The notes: generated by a model from the sequence alone, not told the origin. Shown: positions 26,691 to 36,439, numbered from the stretch's first letter. The stretch is 64,000 nucleotides of DNA from G963664115 sp965216035 (GCA_965216035.1 CBDCFM010000021.1:868001-932000), one strand, 5' to 3'. Program-made: numbers and translations.

Positions 26691-27066
26691 GCGAAGCGAC
26701 GGGTTAGCGTCTCAGTTTATTCCTTCAGAGTCCAGGTTTTCCCTGTTTTAGTCCTTTCCAAAATTATTGTGATAAATCGCCGCCGGCCTGTGTGTAACTG
26801 TGCGAAAGCCGGGAGCGTTTTTCGCGGAGGCTTTTGCAAGCAGCGGTGGAAATGATCAAGAGAAAGTCGGCCGAAGGCCACCATTCCCATTTGCACGGCT
26901 GCGGCAGTTTCCACAGGCCCCGTGCCCTGCGTGAGGCGCGCGTTCCGCGCCCGGACCCGGATTCCCGCACTTCCTTCGCGCGAGGATTGCGCAGGAGCGA
27001 CGATTGGGTCCGGGGCCGGCCTGGAGTACCCCCTGGCGGCGGCGTGTGGATGCATCGGTGCGCCGA

Positions 27067-27825
27067 TCATCGGGACTCCTTCAACGTCTTGGGTTGGGTC
27101 TTGGTTTGCCGCATCGATGCCCCTTTCAGTTCGATACGGTGCGCATTGTGGAGGAGGCGATCGCAGATGGCGTCGGCCTGGTTCGGGTCGCCAATGACGC
27201 CGTGCCAGTCGGGGACCGGGAGCTGGCTGGCGATCAAGATGGCGGAACGTTCGCTCCGTTCCTCGACGACTTCGATCAGGTCCCGGCGTTCAGCGTCGCG
27301 CAGCGGGGCCAGGAGCCAGTCGTCGATGGCCAGCAGATCGGTTTTGGCCAGACGGGCCAGGACTCGGGTGTAGGAGCCGTCGCCACGGCCGACCGCCAGT
27401 TGGTGCAAGAGCCGAGGCATGCGGACGTAGGTGGCGTTAAAACCCCGCCGGCAGGCGCGTTCGACGAAAGCCGAAGCCAGAAAACTCTTTCCGATGCCGG
27501 TCGGACCGGTGATGAGAAGATTGTGCCGGTCTTGGATCCACCCGCAGGAGCCCAGGGCGAGGACTTGGGAACGGTCCAGACGGCGACGATGTTTGAAGTC
27601 GACGTTTTCCAGCGATGCCGTCGCGTCGCGCAGCTTCGCCGCGCGCAGGCGTCGGGTGAGCTTGCGGTGCTCCCGGGCCGTCCACTCCTCATCCACCAGT
27701 AGGCCCAGACGTTCCTCGAAGCCGAGATCCGTGTACTGATTCGAGCGGCGTTGCTGCTCCAGGGCCTCGACCATGGCCGATAGCTTCATCTGGTTCATCT
27801 TCTCCAGGGTTTGTTCCATTAGCAT
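27067..27825 (-). CDS. istB: IS21 helper ATPase IstB
   Basis: 252 residues, AAA+ ATPase of the DnaC/IstB family that assists target capture by IstA. N-terminal helix bundle MNQMKLSAMVEALEQQRR, then Walker A LITGPTGIGKSFLASAF (about 103-119), Walker B DLLAIDDW (about 166), and sensor IASQLPVPDWHGVIGDP. The gene overlaps the end of istA by 7 bases, as usual, giving coupled translation. Complete. Confidence 0.95.
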   Translation of the reverse strand: MLMEQTLEKMNQMKLSAMVEALEQQRRSNQYTDLGFEERLGLLVDEEWTAREHRKLTRRLRAAKLRDATASLENVDFKHRRRLDRSQVLALGSCGWIQDRHNLLITGPTGIGKSFLASAFVERACRRGFNATYVRMPRLLHQLAVGRGDGSYTRVLARLAKTDLLAIDDWLLAPLRDAERRDLIEVVEERSERSAILIASQLPVPDWHGVIGDPNQADAICDRLLHNAHRIELKGASMRQTKTQPKTLKESR

Positions 27826-29378
27826 GAGTGCGTCTCCTCGGGGTCCGCATAGTAGGCGGCGCCGCGAATGTTGTCGTGATGGGGCGTCGGTGGGGTTTCG
27901 GTGTCCCCGAAAGGCAACCGGTCCTGGGCCGACGACAGGATGTTCTTGACGGTGCGGTAGCTATAGGACTGCAAGTGCAGCGCCCGCGCACTGGCGGCTT
28001 CGAGCCGCTCGGCGCCGGAGCGGCGACCTAGACTCATCAATCCCAGGCAGGCCCGGTACCCCTGTTCCGGATGCGGCCACCGTTTCATGATCTCCTCGAC
28101 CAGGCGGCCGGTCTTGGGGCCAGTTTTCTCCGCCCAACTAATCAGCCGGGACGGTGTCCATTCCGCATGGGCCCGATGGGCACTGGGCATATGTTCGGAC
28201 AGAGTCGACGGCTTGTGATCGTAGCGACGGCGATGGGACGTCACGCGCCGGCCTTTGTAGTAGACCTCGACAATGGACGCCGTGTAACGCGCTTCCACCC
28301 TCTCATGGATCAACTGGCAGGGCACGCTGTAAGGATGGCGGTCCACGGTAATGTGGTAATCGATGCTGACACGACAGTCCTTCCACTCGGCCTGTTCATA
28401 CCGGTTGGTCGGGAGGGGCTGTAATGCCGGTCGATCCAGCCGCTCGTAGAGTTCCAGGCGGGATACTCGAAGCTTCTGCATCGGCCGCTGGTTCAGTTCC
28501 ACCAGCAACTCTCGAATGGCTCCGTTCAAGTCGGCCAGACTGAAGAACGTGCGATTCCGGATCCTGGCCAGGATCCACCGCTGTGCGACCAGGACGGTCG
28601 ATTCAACTTTCGCTTTGTCCCGAGCTTTCCGCGGCCGGGCCGGTATGACAACGGCGCCGTAGTGTTCGGCCTCATCCTGGTAGGTACGGTTGACGCCTGC
28701 TTCATAGCGGCAGGGCTGGGTAATGGCACTCTTGAGTTGGTCGGGAACCCAGATCCGGCTCGATCCGCCGAAGAACTCCACCATGCGGATATGCACGCCG
28801 ACCCAATCGGGGAGTTTCTGGCTCGGTGTCGCTTCCGCGTAGGTGTAACCGCTGGCGCCCAGAACAGCGACGAACAACTCGACTGGAATAGCTTTGCCCG
28901 TCCGTGGATCCGTCAGCTGTGGCCGTTTGCCGGAAAAGTCGATGAAGGTCTTCTCTCCGGCGCGGTGCACCTGTCGCATCGAGGGCTTCAATTTCTGGGC
29001 CCAACGCCGGTAGATCTCACAGAACTGGCTGTAGGCATATCCCTTTGGATTCGCTTCTCGGTACTCTTCCCACAGCAGGTGCAGGGTGACTCCAACACGC
29101 CTCAACTCCTGGTGGATCCGTTCTACATCCGGAGCCACCCGTTCCCGGGAGCCCGGTCCCGCGCGGGGAAACAGCCGCGCTTCAAGCGCTGCCTCGTCCA
29201 GGTCTTCGGGCAGCGGCCATTCCAGTCCGGCCTGCTTGGCCCGTCCCAAGTAGTCCGCAACGGTGCCCAAGCCCACGCGACATGCGCTGGCGATCGCCCG
29301 GTGGCTGAGCTGTTGGTCGTGTTTGAGTCGTAGAATCTCGCGTATCTGTCTCATCGGTAGTCGTTTCGTTGCCATCAA
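27819..29378 (-). CDS. istA: IS21 transposase IstA
   Basis: 519 residues. N-terminal HTH (ILRLKHDQQLSHRAIASACR, VGLGTVADYL), then the RNase H-like core with Asp in KTFIDFSGKR, Asp in RIWVPDQLKSAI and Glu in DKAKVESTVLV. The C-terminal beta domain (YSVPCQLIHERVEARYTA) and tail are complete. Start ATG at 29376-29378 is the first of two Met. Frame intact. Confidence 0.95.
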   Translation of the reverse strand: MMATKRLPMRQIREILRLKHDQQLSHRAIASACRVGLGTVADYLGRAKQAGLEWPLPEDLDEAALEARLFPRAGPGSRERVAPDVERIHQELRRVGVTLHLLWEEYREANPKGYAYSQFCEIYRRWAQKLKPSMRQVHRAGEKTFIDFSGKRPQLTDPRTGKAIPVELFVAVLGASGYTYAEATPSQKLPDWVGVHIRMVEFFGGSSRIWVPDQLKSAITQPCRYEAGVNRTYQDEAEHYGAVVIPARPRKARDKAKVESTVLVAQRWILARIRNRTFFSLADLNGAIRELLVELNQRPMQKLRVSRLELYERLDRPALQPLPTNRYEQAEWKDCRVSIDYHITVDRHPYSVPCQLIHERVEARYTASIVEVYYKGRRVTSHRRRYDHKPSTLSEHMPSAHRAHAEWTPSRLISWAEKTGPKTGRLVEEIMKRWPHPEQGYRACLGLMSLGRRSGAERLEAASARALHLQSYSYRTVKNILSSAQDRLPFGDTETPPTPHHDNIRGAAYYADPEETHSC

Positions 29379-29439
29379 GGCCCTCCTGTGCTTCAGGAGA
29401 ACCTAAAAGCTCCAAACTTCGCTACCGACGAGTGATCAC

Positions 29440-29563
29440 GATGGCCGGAATCGGTGTTCAGGATCACCGGAATCACTGTTCAGGATCCCGGAATCCGCGT
29501 TCACGATCCCGGAATCGGTGTTCACGATGGATCGGAATCAGTGTTCAGGATGGTCCGGAATAC
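29440..29563. repeat. IS21 right multiple terminal repeats
   Basis: At least five tandem-spaced copies of CCGGAATCGGTGTTCAGGAT-like units occupy this stretch, inverted relative to the left end array. Confidence 0.75.
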
Positions 29564-29777
29564 GCAGCCCTTTACTTTGGCCTCACTGATCCTACCGATC
29601 CAGTCATGGGCCCGGCCCCTGGAATACTGGATTGCCCAGTGGCCGTGGCTGTCCTCTCTTGCATCGCTGGGCCGGATTCTTGGGACTCTCCAGTTTCGTG
29701 CGGGCTAGGTTCTGGACTCTCGCCGAAGAGCACTTCAATCGATTTTCCGTCGTTCGGTCATTGGAAATCGGAAAGCC

Positions 29778-30119
29778 GTGAACAAAGAAGTCAAGCGCTA
29801 TCTCGACTCGATCACTGACGACAGAAAACCACTGGTTCAGCAGTTGCACGCTCTGATCGTCGGCCTGTATCCGGACGCCGAAATCGACATGTCATACCGA
29901 ATGCCGACATACAAAGTGAAGGATGGGTGGGTGGCAATAGCGAATCAGAAGCGCTATGTGTCTCTTTACACGTGTGGGGCACATCATATCGCGGATTTCA
30001 AAAAGATACACCCGCACATAAGAACAGGCGCAGGCTGCATCAATCTCAAGGTCACCGATCAGGTTCCGGTACCGGCGCTCAAGAGGGTGATCAAGCATGC
30101 CATCGAACACCCGAAATAG
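29778..30119 (+). CDS. DUF1801-domain protein (short form)
   Basis: 113 residues: KEVKRYLDSITDDRKPLVQQ, DAEIDMSYRMPTYKVKDGWV, RYVSLYTCGAHHIADFK and CINLKVTDQVPVPALKRVI. This is a complete single DUF1801/YdhG domain with the usual MPTY core. No signal peptide. Function unknown; the family contains small cytoplasmic proteins with frataxin-like fold. It follows the IS21 and methyltransferase scar and is not obviously in an operon. It differs clearly from the paralogue at 6698. Confidence 0.85.
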   Translation: MNKEVKRYLDSITDDRKPLVQQLHALIVGLYPDAEIDMSYRMPTYKVKDGWVAIANQKRYVSLYTCGAHHIADFKKIHPHIRTGAGCINLKVTDQVPVPALKRVIKHAIEHPK

Positions 30120-30376
30120 CGCACAGAAGAACTTCGCTGAGCTCGGGGGCCGGAAGATGAAGGGCGCCTACGCGTTGGTTGAGTGCCACCTGATGCGTAA
30201 TATCGTCAATGGTCCTGACGGTGGACCGAATCAGCTGCTGCCGTTCGATTGGGGTTACATCGATTATTTTGTTTGGCCCTGGGCTCAGAATTGGGAAGAG
30301 CACGTTGGGCAGGGCTGAGAGAAACCGACCGACTGAGTTCGCAGCCACACCGAATAACAATAACAAGGAGAAAGAC

Positions 30377-31927
30377 GTGAGTGACGATCTGTCCGGCAAG
30401 AACGATCTACCCGGCAACGACGCCCCTACCCAAAGTGCAGGCGATTCGCGTATCACGCGCCGCCGCGCCCTGCAGGCCGGGGCGGCTTGTCTGCTTGCTG
30501 GGGCCACTGTTCCCGCCTGTTCGGTCGCCGAAGACACGCCGCCTGCCCCAGCGCCCACTCAGCCCACACTGAGAGGCCCCGATCTGACGGGTCGATTGGC
30601 GCGCTATATGTTGCAAGCGCGAGATCTGGACCTGCCGCCGAGCGTCGTGCTCGCCGCCAAACATCGGCTTCTCGATACCCTTGGGGCGATTGTGTCGGGC
30701 GCGCGTCTGAAGCCGGGCGAAGTCGCTATCGATTATGTGCGCCAGCAAGGCGGCATCCCGGAAGCTTCCGTCGCAACGACCGATATTATGACGTCTGCCG
30801 TAAACGCGGCATTTGCAAACGCGATGTCCGGCCATGCCGATGAGACGGATGACTTTCACCCCTTCACCAAAGCCCACCCCGGTTGTTCGGTCGTACCCGC
30901 TGCGCTGGCAATGGGCGAGCGCGAAGGCAGTTCCGGTGAGGAGCTGCTGCGGGCTATCACACTCGGTTACGATCTCTGCTGCCGGTTCCTGGTTGCGCTC
31001 AGGCCGGCGCTGGTGCGTGCGAATTTTCGCAGTGCGGAGGGCTACAGTTCAACATTCGGGGCGACGGCTGCCGCTGCATCGATTGCACGATTCGATGAAA
31101 ACGAGATGCGCTACGCCATCTCCTACGCTGTTCAGCAAGTTTCCGGCGTGTGGAGCTGGGTCCGGGATGAGGAACATATTGAAAAAGCGTTCGACTTCAG
31201 CGGCATGGGGGCACGCAACGGCGTTGCAGCAGCGACGATGGTCCAGAGTGGGTTCACCGGTGTCCTCGATGCGCTGGAAGGCGAACGCAACGTGCTCGAT
31301 GCTTTATCCACGGACGCAGCACCGGAAGAGATGGTGGCCGATCTGGGTAGCCGCTTCTACGTTGAGGAAACCGCGATCAAGACGTTCCCCGTGGGTTATC
31401 CCATCCAGTCCCCGTTGGCGGCATTCTTCACACTGCGCGAGGAGCATGGCCTGAGAGCCGACAACGTCGAGCATATTCTCGTGCGACTGGCTGAAGACGG
31501 TGCAAGGATCGTGGACAGCCGTTCGATGCCGGACGTCAACTGCCAGCACATCATGGCTGTGGCCCTGGTCGACGGCACGATCAACTTCGAGAACAGCCAT
31601 TCCTTCGAGCGCATGTCGGACCCGGCAATCGTCGCTGCGCGCCAGTGTGTGGAGCTGGTGGCGGATCCGGAGCTTGTCGTGCTAGAGGCGCCGCGCAGCG
31701 GCTTCGTCGAAGTGACAACTCGGGACGGCCGGCAGGTCAGTCTGTTCGTCACTCATGCGCCCGGTACGCCGGAAAATCCACTCGACACCGAAGGTGTGGC
31801 CGCGAAAGCACGCGAGCTTATGGCACCGATTCTGGGAGACGCAAGAACGGCAGCGTTAATCGAGCGGGTGAATGCACTCGAGGAACTGGGAAATGTTCGC
31901 CAGCTGCGGGGGTTCCTGACGCTTTAG
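30377..31927 (+). CDS. Exported MmgE/PrpD-family protein
   Basis: About 516 residues from GTG 30377, which has AAGGAG seven bases upstream; the open frame further up is not coding-like. The N-terminus carries a twin-arginine signal, ITRRRALQAGAACLLAG, followed by a lipobox-like ATVPACS. The MmgE/PrpD body follows: HRLLDTLGAIVSG, AFANAMSGHADETDDFHPF, HPGCSVVPAALA, GYDLCCRFLVAL, AISYAVQQVSGVW and KTFPVGYPIQSPL. Cytoplasmic members dehydrate 2-methylcitrate or isomerise related acids. Export via Tat is unusual for the family and suggests a different periplasmic substrate. Confidence 0.85.
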   Translation: MSDDLSGKNDLPGNDAPTQSAGDSRITRRRALQAGAACLLAGATVPACSVAEDTPPAPAPTQPTLRGPDLTGRLARYMLQARDLDLPPSVVLAAKHRLLDTLGAIVSGARLKPGEVAIDYVRQQGGIPEASVATTDIMTSAVNAAFANAMSGHADETDDFHPFTKAHPGCSVVPAALAMGEREGSSGEELLRAITLGYDLCCRFLVALRPALVRANFRSAEGYSSTFGATAAAASIARFDENEMRYAISYAVQQVSGVWSWVRDEEHIEKAFDFSGMGARNGVAAATMVQSGFTGVLDALEGERNVLDALSTDAAPEEMVADLGSRFYVEETAIKTFPVGYPIQSPLAAFFTLREEHGLRADNVEHILVRLAEDGARIVDSRSMPDVNCQHIMAVALVDGTINFENSHSFERMSDPAIVAARQCVELVADPELVVLEAPRSGFVEVTTRDGRQVSLFVTHAPGTPENPLDTEGVAAKARELMAPILGDARTAALIERVNALEELGNVRQLRGFLTL

Positions 31928-32118
31928 CCCTTAAGTGGGCGACGAATACATGATGTCGCATAAGCTCCCATCGTCATTGAAGAATTAGGGGGCAATGGTT
32001 GGATCAGATCGGAAATGACCTGCGTTGTCAGGCCCGACAACCTCACGGCGGCGGCGTTTTATTGACAGCACCAATGGCGAACACTAGAATTCGGCCTAAT
32101 GGAGTCAAGACAACCTCA

Positions 32119-33150
32119 ATGAATCGGTCAATATCAAGTGTCGCACTGGTCGCCTTGTGTGTTGTTGTTTTCAGCGGGGTTGTGTCATCTCAACAGACCA
32201 TTCCGACCGGCGGCCCGATTCCCGACATACGCGGATTCAACAACCGAATTACCGACCCTGATGCCGTTTCCGAGGTCTCAGTGGTTGTCCGCCACGTCGC
32301 TGGACAGGTTTACGTGGTTGCGGGCGCAGGTGGAAACGTCGTGGTCTTCGCGGGTGACGGCGGAATATTCCTTGTCGATACGAACTTCATCGTATTTTAC
32401 GATGAAATAATGGCTGCAATCCGGCAAATCTCCGACAGCCCAATACGCTTCGTCGTGAACACACACTCCCACCTCGACCACGTTCAGAACAACGAGAACA
32501 TGGCCCGGCAGGGCGCCGTAATCGTGGCTCACCCCAACTTGCGTAAGGCCATGCTGGGGGACCTGGAGCCCGGGTCCGATCTTCCAAGTGGATTGCCCGT
32601 TGTGACATCGTCAGAAGTTCTGACGTTTCACTTCAACGGTGAGGAAGTCGTTTTTGTGCCATTGAAACCCGCACACACAGACGGGGACGCGGCCGTGTAC
32701 TTCCGTGGTTCCGATGTGTGGGCCTTTGGCGACGAATATACGACTGACTACCCGGGCGTCAATGTTAGGGCCGGTGGCACCATCGAGAACTTCGTGGACA
32801 ACTACAATCTGGCGCTCGACATGACGACACCGAACACGCGATTTGTGCCCGGCCACGGACAACTTTCCAACAGAGCGGAATTGATCTCAATTCGCGATGT
32901 CATCACGACAGTTCATGCCCGTTTTCGCGATATGGTCGCCCAGGGCATGACGCTCGAACAGATTCGAGAAGCGCGTCCCTCAAGGGAGTTTGACGCGGAA
33001 TTTGCTGCTGAAAATAGTTCGCCGACGACGTTTGTTACGGTCGAGCGCTTGGTACGGCAGCTTGTACGAAGAAGCTGTGGCAGAGGCGGCGCGACGACAA
33101 TAAAGCACCTTTCAGGGTCGTCCGCCCACTTGAAACGCCACGTTGTTTGA
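32119..33150 (+). CDS. Exported metallo-beta-lactamase-fold hydrolase
   Basis: 343 residues from ATG 32119, giving a signal peptide (SVALVALCVVVFSGVVSS); the frame upstream to 31999 is open but lacks coding character. The zinc motif is intact, THSHLDH at about residues 115-121, followed by KPAHTDGDAAVYF, the bridging Asp in WAFGDEYTTDYPG and the last His in VPGHG. It is therefore a dinuclear-capable relative of the altered protein at 4070. The ~25 C-terminal residues are basic and poorly conserved. It is followed closely by a DUF6152 gene and a GHWEGD-family lipoprotein, forming a likely operon. Confidence 0.85.
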   Translation: MNRSISSVALVALCVVVFSGVVSSQQTIPTGGPIPDIRGFNNRITDPDAVSEVSVVVRHVAGQVYVVAGAGGNVVVFAGDGGIFLVDTNFIVFYDEIMAAIRQISDSPIRFVVNTHSHLDHVQNNENMARQGAVIVAHPNLRKAMLGDLEPGSDLPSGLPVVTSSEVLTFHFNGEEVVFVPLKPAHTDGDAAVYFRGSDVWAFGDEYTTDYPGVNVRAGGTIENFVDNYNLALDMTTPNTRFVPGHGQLSNRAELISIRDVITTVHARFRDMVAQGMTLEQIREARPSREFDAEFAAENSSPTTFVTVERLVRQLVRRSCGRGGATTIKHLSGSSAHLKRHVV

Positions 33151-33185
33151 ATCCGATGTCTTGGCACAGCGCAGGAGGTCTGAGC

Positions 33186-33566
33186 ATGTTCCGAACTTTA
33201 AAAGCCGTCGTTATTGGCTTGAGCTTCACAGCCTTTGCTGTGGCGCACCACTCAACGGCGGCGGTGTACTTCATGGACGACGAGCCCATCATACTGCAGG
33301 GCACGGTGACAAAAGTGGAGTGGCAGAATCCACACATATGGACCTACATCGATGTGACCGATGAGGCCGGAAATGTCACGAACTGGGAAGTTGAAATCCA
33401 AACCAATCCGGCCAGAATGTACAGGGCAGGCTGGTCCAGGGATTCGTTAAAGGTTGGCGATACCGTGACCGTGGAAGGTCTTCTCCCGAGAAACGGCGCC
33501 TTGAAGCGGGTCTTGAACCGGTCCTTGATTTTGCCGGATGGTAGAGAGTTGGGCAGCAGGAGGTAG
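33186..33566 (+). CDS. Exported DUF6152 protein
   Basis: 126 residues from ATG 33186 (GGAGGTCTGAGC upstream), with a signal peptide ending FAVAHH. The mature domain is a small beta barrel with the DUF6152 pattern: HHSTAAVYFMDDEPIILQG, TVTKVEWQNPHIWTYIDV, NWEVEI and VGDTVTVEGLLPRNG. A second DUF6152 gene, with the same spacing of HH, GTVT and W-NPH-W-Y-DV, lies at 42843. The two N-terminal His after cleavage and the NPH are candidate metal ligands, as inference. Always near a GHWEGD-family gene in this window. Confidence 0.85.
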   Translation: MFRTLKAVVIGLSFTAFAVAHHSTAAVYFMDDEPIILQGTVTKVEWQNPHIWTYIDVTDEAGNVTNWEVEIQTNPARMYRAGWSRDSLKVGDTVTVEGLLPRNGALKRVLNRSLILPDGRELGSRR

Positions 33567-33653
33567 CCGAAACCTGACCCACATTGCAAGAACCTGATGC
33601 GGGGTCGCTCCACCCTCACCGATCCGAGGAGAGGGATCCTGGGAGGTATCGAG

Positions 33654-34448
33654 ATGAGAAATCGTAATCAGCTTTCAGACAGACGGCTCCTCATGCAGCT
33701 GTGTAGTGTGATTCTGTTCGGCACCGTGACGCTTCTTGCCCCCGGCTGTGCTGGAGCGGAAGAGGGAGGCCAGACAGAATGGGAACCGCGGGATTTTGGA
33801 GGTATTTGGCGGACTTCCATACGGGACATCACACGGGGGATGTTGCCCGGTGAGGAGATCGCGTTTACTCCCTATGGCGCACAGCAGCATAGAGGCTTTG
33901 ACCTGCAGGAATATTCTCGGAGGGGATGCGAGATTAAGGGCTCCACGCGGCAGCTGCTTTCGAACAGTCTCTCCATGTTTGTTCAGGACCCTAACCTCGA
34001 GATGATGGTTATATTGCACGAGGACCACAACCGTTTTCGGGCGGTTTACATGGACGGCCGTGGTCATCCTGAAGAAGTGTACGACATTCCGGAGCCCTTC
34101 GGACATTCGATCGGCCACTGGGAGGGCGACACGCTCGTCGTGGATTCAGTAGGCTTCCGTGACACGACCTATCTGGACACGAACGGTCTCGGGCACAGTG
34201 TCCAGCTGCATCTGACCGAGAGGTTCAGTAGAACCGGACCAGACACTATCGAGTGGACTGCGACCGTTGAGGATCCGCTGTTTTACACCCATCCGTTTTC
34301 TTTTCAGAGCATTTTCACCCGGCAAACCGGTTTGAGGCTGATGATGTATGACTGCGAAAACGAAAGGGATATAGAGCACCTGGAGTCCATTGTCCGCGGT
34401 GATAATGAAAGTCACGCGAATCCCGAATTTTTCATATTCCCCGATTGA
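33654..34448 (+). CDS. GHWEGDTLVV-family exported lipoprotein
   Basis: 264 residues from ATG 33654 with GGGAGG upstream. Signal peptide with Cys at LLAPGCAGA, so probably lipidated. Family marks: FGGIWRTSIRD, ILHEDHNRFRAVYMDGR, the hallmark IGHWEGDTLVVDSVGFRD, LTERF and ATVEDPLFYTHPF, ending MMYDCENE. The same blocks occur in the genes at 40807, 41883 and 50511, making four paralogues here. No enzyme family is known to me. The pairing with DUF6152 at both loci implies a joint periplasmic task. Confidence 0.75.
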   Translation: MRNRNQLSDRRLLMQLCSVILFGTVTLLAPGCAGAEEGGQTEWEPRDFGGIWRTSIRDITRGMLPGEEIAFTPYGAQQHRGFDLQEYSRRGCEIKGSTRQLLSNSLSMFVQDPNLEMMVILHEDHNRFRAVYMDGRGHPEEVYDIPEPFGHSIGHWEGDTLVVDSVGFRDTTYLDTNGLGHSVQLHLTERFSRTGPDTIEWTATVEDPLFYTHPFSFQSIFTRQTGLRLMMYDCENERDIEHLESIVRGDNESHANPEFFIFPD

Positions 34449-34786
34449 GACCGGTAGGTCGACATCCGATCCCATGAGAAGGGACAGCCAGGACACGCCA
34501 TCGCATTTTTGAACCCGAAATCCGTCTCGGTGAGCGGGTCCAGCGCCGGAGCTGGACCCAAGGAGAATTCAAATTCCCGAACTTCCATCGTCGTCACGGG
34601 CGGACGAGATGGAAACGACGTAAACAGGGTGACGGACCAACAGGTTGCTGAAAAAGCCATCCAGACTTTTTCAGCGACGCCATCCGAGAAGTGTGATTCT
34701 CGCATGGCTTACAGCCATCGAAAAAAGGTGGCACTTCCTGTGCCGCATAGCAGGCTGGGGACAGACGAGCGTTTTTCCCCAGCCGG
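34449..34786. other. Convergent intergenic region with two hairpins
   Basis: 338 bases between converging genes. No ORF with coding character. Contains the hairpin at 34647-34675 and a second stem, GGCTGGGGA with TCCCCAGCC, at 34753-34784 just outside the amidohydrolase stop codon. Confidence 0.5.
34647..34675 (+). terminator. Hairpin, probable terminator
   Basis: A perfect 10-base stem, GCTGAAAAAG and CTTTTTCAGC, with a 9-base loop. It lies between two converging genes. The stem itself supplies A and T runs on both strands, but no extra U-tract follows, so termination is likely rather than certain. Confidence 0.45.
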
Positions 34787-36154
34787 CTAATTCCCAGCTG
34801 CAGCAAACATCGTCCGAAGCCTCGCCCGATCGACCTCGTGGCCTCTGAGGTAGACGCGGTCAATCGTGCGCGAGTTTGTTATTTCGTCGAGAGGGTTTTC
34901 GTTGAGCACGATGAAATCGGCGCTCTTGCCTACGGCGAGGGTTCCCAGGTCATTCTCGAGACCGAGGATCTCGGCCCCATTCTTCGTCCCGGCCACGATA
35001 GCCTCTGCCGGAGTCATACCCGCCGCCACCATGTTTTCCAGTTCGGTATGCGCGGTAAAGCCAATAAAGCGATCACCGCCCTGGCCGCCCCCATCGCTCC
35101 CGATGCCGATTCGGACCCCTGCCGTATGGAGCTTCATGATGTTCTGCGCCGTGTGCTCCCACGACTGGCGCGCCCGCTCCAGCGCCTCGGGTGAGGTGCC
35201 CGCAACTCGGTCGCGAAGCCGATTGATTTGCGCGGGTGTAACCGTCTCGAGCAACAGTGGCTCGATTGGATCAAGATACGGCGAGTAGATCGTCCGACGC
35301 CCGACCTGTGCGAGGAGGACGCTGGCCTCAGGGCGCTCCCTAAACAGCTCTATCAGCTCGTCGTCGACCTCGGTGATCATGTGCGCGAACACATCAATGC
35401 CAGTCCTCAGCAGGTCCTTGGCTTCCTCGAGTCCAGTAGCATGCGCGGCGACACGCATGCCGTTGTTGTGCGCTTCGTCGATGATCGTCTGGTAAAGGTT
35501 CGGTGCCAGCGCCTCGACGTTCCCGCCACGGGTGTCAACCCATGTCTTGACGAGTGTCACTCCCTGCGAGGCCAACTCACGAACGTTTGCGCGGGCACCC
35601 TCTTCGGTCGTGACCACGTACGCCGCATGCCGCATGTTGTTTGGGCTGAGCTCGCTAAGCGGCGACAGCCCCCGGCCTGCAGTGAGGAACCGCGCCGCGT
35701 CCGGGTACTCCCCTGCCAGGATGTCGTCTCTCAACTGAAACGGCATTACTCCGAAGTCGGATCCCATCGCCTGGCTCGCACTCACCCCGTGATAGGCGAA
35801 GCGATGCATGTGGTCCAGAATGTGTTCGCGCGTGTAGTTCTGCGGTCCGCTCGTCAGTTCCTTCATGTACCCGATGTGCGAGTGCGCGTCGACTAAGGCC
35901 GGCATGATCGTCTTTCCTGTCAGGTCGACCCTCACCGCATCTGCCGGAACCTGGAACTCTCCCACCCGGCCGACTTGGACGAATCTGTCCCCTTCGACCC
36001 ACACAGCCGAGTCTTCGATGGGTGGGCTGCCATCGCCCACAATCAGGCGCGCGCCTTCGAATACTGTCACGGTCTGGGCCGTCTGGTTTGTAGGTTGGGC
36101 GGAGCACGCCGCGTTGACGAAGAGCCAACCCACCAAAAGTATCCTCGAACCCAT
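34787..36154 (-). CDS. Exported amidohydrolase-family lipoprotein
   Basis: 455 residues with a lipoprotein signal (Cys at VNAACSAQ). Amidohydrolase TIM barrel: metal motif VDAHSHIGY near residue 90, Lys in LVKTWVD, His in VAAHATGLEE, His in VFAHMI and Asp in GIGSDGGGQGG. This is the imidazolonepropionase/prolidase-like branch; the small beta-sandwich is at both termini (LTGKTIMPALV; GTLAVGKSADFIVLNENPL). Members cleave amides, lactams or dipeptides; substrate unknown. Complete frame. It converges on the GHWEGD lipoprotein and diverges from the PAP2 gene. Confidence 0.88.
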   Translation of the reverse strand: MGSRILLVGWLFVNAACSAQPTNQTAQTVTVFEGARLIVGDGSPPIEDSAVWVEGDRFVQVGRVGEFQVPADAVRVDLTGKTIMPALVDAHSHIGYMKELTSGPQNYTREHILDHMHRFAYHGVSASQAMGSDFGVMPFQLRDDILAGEYPDAARFLTAGRGLSPLSELSPNNMRHAAYVVTTEEGARANVRELASQGVTLVKTWVDTRGGNVEALAPNLYQTIIDEAHNNGMRVAAHATGLEEAKDLLRTGIDVFAHMITEVDDELIELFRERPEASVLLAQVGRRTIYSPYLDPIEPLLLETVTPAQINRLRDRVAGTSPEALERARQSWEHTAQNIMKLHTAGVRIGIGSDGGGQGGDRFIGFTAHTELENMVAAGMTPAEAIVAGTKNGAEILGLENDLGTLAVGKSADFIVLNENPLDEITNSRTIDRVYLRGHEVDRARLRTMFAAAGN

Positions 36155-36439
36155 GATCCCTCCTTGCGCTGATTACCGTGCTGATGCTCAGGACATTATA
36201 GGATGAATGAGAAGCCTTGTCGGACAAACCTGCCGGTGTCGCAGGACATCGTGCCGGCCAGCTGAATCATCATCTCCAATTCCCAAAACCTGTCCGTCAT
36301 CTTCCGAGCAGGGTTGTAGAAGATTCACCTGGGCGTCTTTTCGTTCGCAAAGGCAAGTCACATTCCGATTCCGTGTCGCACCCACCTGCCTTCGGTTACC
36401 ATTTATTGGTACATTCAGTCAGCGAGGGGGGCACCATCT

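Larger units (their letters stand above)
26619..29563 (-). mobile_element. IS21-family insertion sequence
   Basis: About 2.9 kb with istA and istB on the minus strand. Both ends start GTATTCCG inward and carry multiple subterminal copies of a TGAACACnnnTTCCGG-type unit: three at the left, five or more at the right. No matching direct duplication was seen outside the ends. Both genes are intact, so the element is probably active. Confidence 0.85.

Noticed and set aside
30097..30318. Small plus-strand ORF of 73 codons after the DUF1801 gene
   Set aside because: No family match or ribosome site; it overlaps the DUF1801 stop and could be random.
34641..34680. Hairpin taken first for an IS end
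   Set aside because: No transposase, no duplication and no second end found nearby; a terminator between converging genes is simpler.
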